NCBI GenBank assembly: GCA_964552795.1
Contig: CAZKIO010000018.1
Location: 1 to 64,000 of the forward strand
DNA from: JAEUHZ01 sp964552795
GTDB taxonomy: Bacteria; Planctomycetota; UBA1135; GCA-002686595
Length of the DNA stretch: 64,000 nt
Direction of reading: 5' to 3'
Shown here: positions 63,574 to 64,000 of the stretch, in pieces
How positions within the stretch are numbered: position 1 is the stretch's first letter
Layout of the letters: each line of letters begins with the position of its first letter
The notes under the pieces: generated by a model
Told to the model about the DNA's origin: nothing
Seen by the model: only the letters and a program-made list of their open reading frames with translations
Database searches by the model: none
Program-made: the position numbers and the translations under genes

Positions 63574-64000
63574 TCGCGTTCGACGAGCTCGACGCGGCTG
63601 TCCGTCTCCAGCGCGAACCGGCCGCGCTTCACGGGCACGAGGCGCACGTCGGGGCACTTCTCCTGCAGGCGCTTCTTCAGCAGGATCAGACGGCTCTCCA
63701 GGTTGTCCTTGATCGGCGGCAGGCCCAGCCACGGATCGAGCCGCAGCTCGCGGTTCGTGAACTCGGTCCGCGCGCTGCCGCCCGACTCGCGCAGCAGCTT
63801 CCACAGGATCTTCCCGGGGACGTTGCGCACCAGGTACTCGCCGTCGACGAACACGCACTCGTCGCCGCGGTAGTACAGGAAGCGCCGCGTGCGCGCGCCG
63901 CGCGGCTCCGCGCCGGCGGCGGCGCCGCCCCGACCGTCCGCGTCCGGCTCCTCGTCCTGCGCCTGCATGCGGTCGATGCCCAGCGCGATCTGGTTGCCGA
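63570..64000 (-). CDS. GAF-type signalling protein, C-terminal part (cut by window edge)
   Basis: The frame stays open to the window edge, so only the last 143 or so residues are visible and the true start lies outside. The edge sequence GNQIALGIDRMQ resembles the last helix of a GAF domain. A Gly/Ala/acidic linker follows, then about 95 residues (RRFLYYRGDECVFVDGEYLVRNVPGKILWKLLRES ... LRLDPWLGLPPIKDNLESRLILLKKRL) that look like a winged-helix domain. An internal ATG at 63968 is an unlikely start because coding sequence continues upstream. Its stop overlaps the stop of the heme-binding gene. Confidence 0.65.
   Translation of the reverse strand, partial: GNQIALGIDRMQAQDEEPDADGRGGAAAGAEPRGARTRRFLYYRGDECVFVDGEYLVRNVPGKILWKLLRESGGSARTEFTNRELRLDPWLGLPPIKDNLESRLILLKKRLQEKCPDVRLVPVKRGRFALETDSRVELVERD

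Overview
The window is about 64 kb of very GC-rich chromosomal DNA with strong GC preference at third codon positions. It carries about 52 protein genes, no gene-free stretch over 300 bases, and no recognisable rRNA, tRNA, CRISPR array or insertion sequence. The organism is most likely a high-GC planctomycete. Supporting genes are a PVC-type heme-binding lipoprotein (60559-63573), secreted proteins with a Cys-rich CPCGN C-terminal module (24607-25464, 44300-45976), a BlaI/M56 pair and thioredoxin-fold/HEAT fusions. The assignment is an inference from gene content; no marker gene is present.

Layout. 1-9.9 kb: MBL/rhodanese sulfur protein, thioredoxin-like/HEAT protein, threonine aldolase, crotonase, secreted esterase, GT39-like mannosyltransferase, SAM methyltransferase. 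10-16.7 kb: patatin, a tandem pair of M14 carboxypeptidase-fold proteins of which the first has lost all catalytic residues, GNAT, NhaA preceded by a possible leader peptide. 16.7-20.4 kb: SGNH / MBOAT / SGNH acyl-transfer cluster. 20.4-24 kb: BlaI-type repressor, M56 membrane peptidase and a secreted coiled-coil protein, with a TAC-N4-GTA dyad upstream. 24-27.7 kb: hemerythrin, cupredoxin, then a lipoprotein / ECF sigma / anti-sigma operon. 27.6-36.5 kb: acylphosphatase and a thioredoxin/HEAT protein sharing a symmetric divergent promoter, an AlgX-like protein with a PduO adenosyltransferase, an ArsM-like methyltransferase, a SPOUT methyltransferase with a PLP lyase, and a sialidase-fold lipoprotein. 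36.7-44.1 kb: small membrane protein, large carboxypeptidase-regulatory-domain protein, an unrecognised 369-aa protein, DusC-like synthase, SpeA and an FKBP. 44.3-55.5 kb: secreted proteins, a polysaccharide deacetylase with a carbamoyltransferase, and a flippase with a CDP-alcohol phosphatidyltransferase. 55.5-64 kb: PhzF, queuosine-precursor transporter, MutM coupled to a CocE-type lipoprotein hydrolase, the heme-binding lipoprotein, and a truncated GAF-type protein at the edge.

Expression signals. Two start-site styles alternate. Many first genes carry a TAnnnT hexamer (TAGAAT, TAGACT, TAGGAT, TATCTT and similar) ending only 6-13 nt before the start codon and lack a Shine-Dalgarno sequence, which predicts leaderless mRNAs. 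Others have a clear GGAGG-type site. Genes inside operons are repeatedly joined by 4-nt NTGA stop/start overlaps, implying translational coupling.

The most unusual items are the M14 enzyme/pseudoenzyme pair, the mirror-symmetric divergent leaderless promoter at 27939-27990, the possible 19-codon leader peptide whose stop overlaps the nhaA start, and the BlaI/M56/coiled-coil module with its putative operator.
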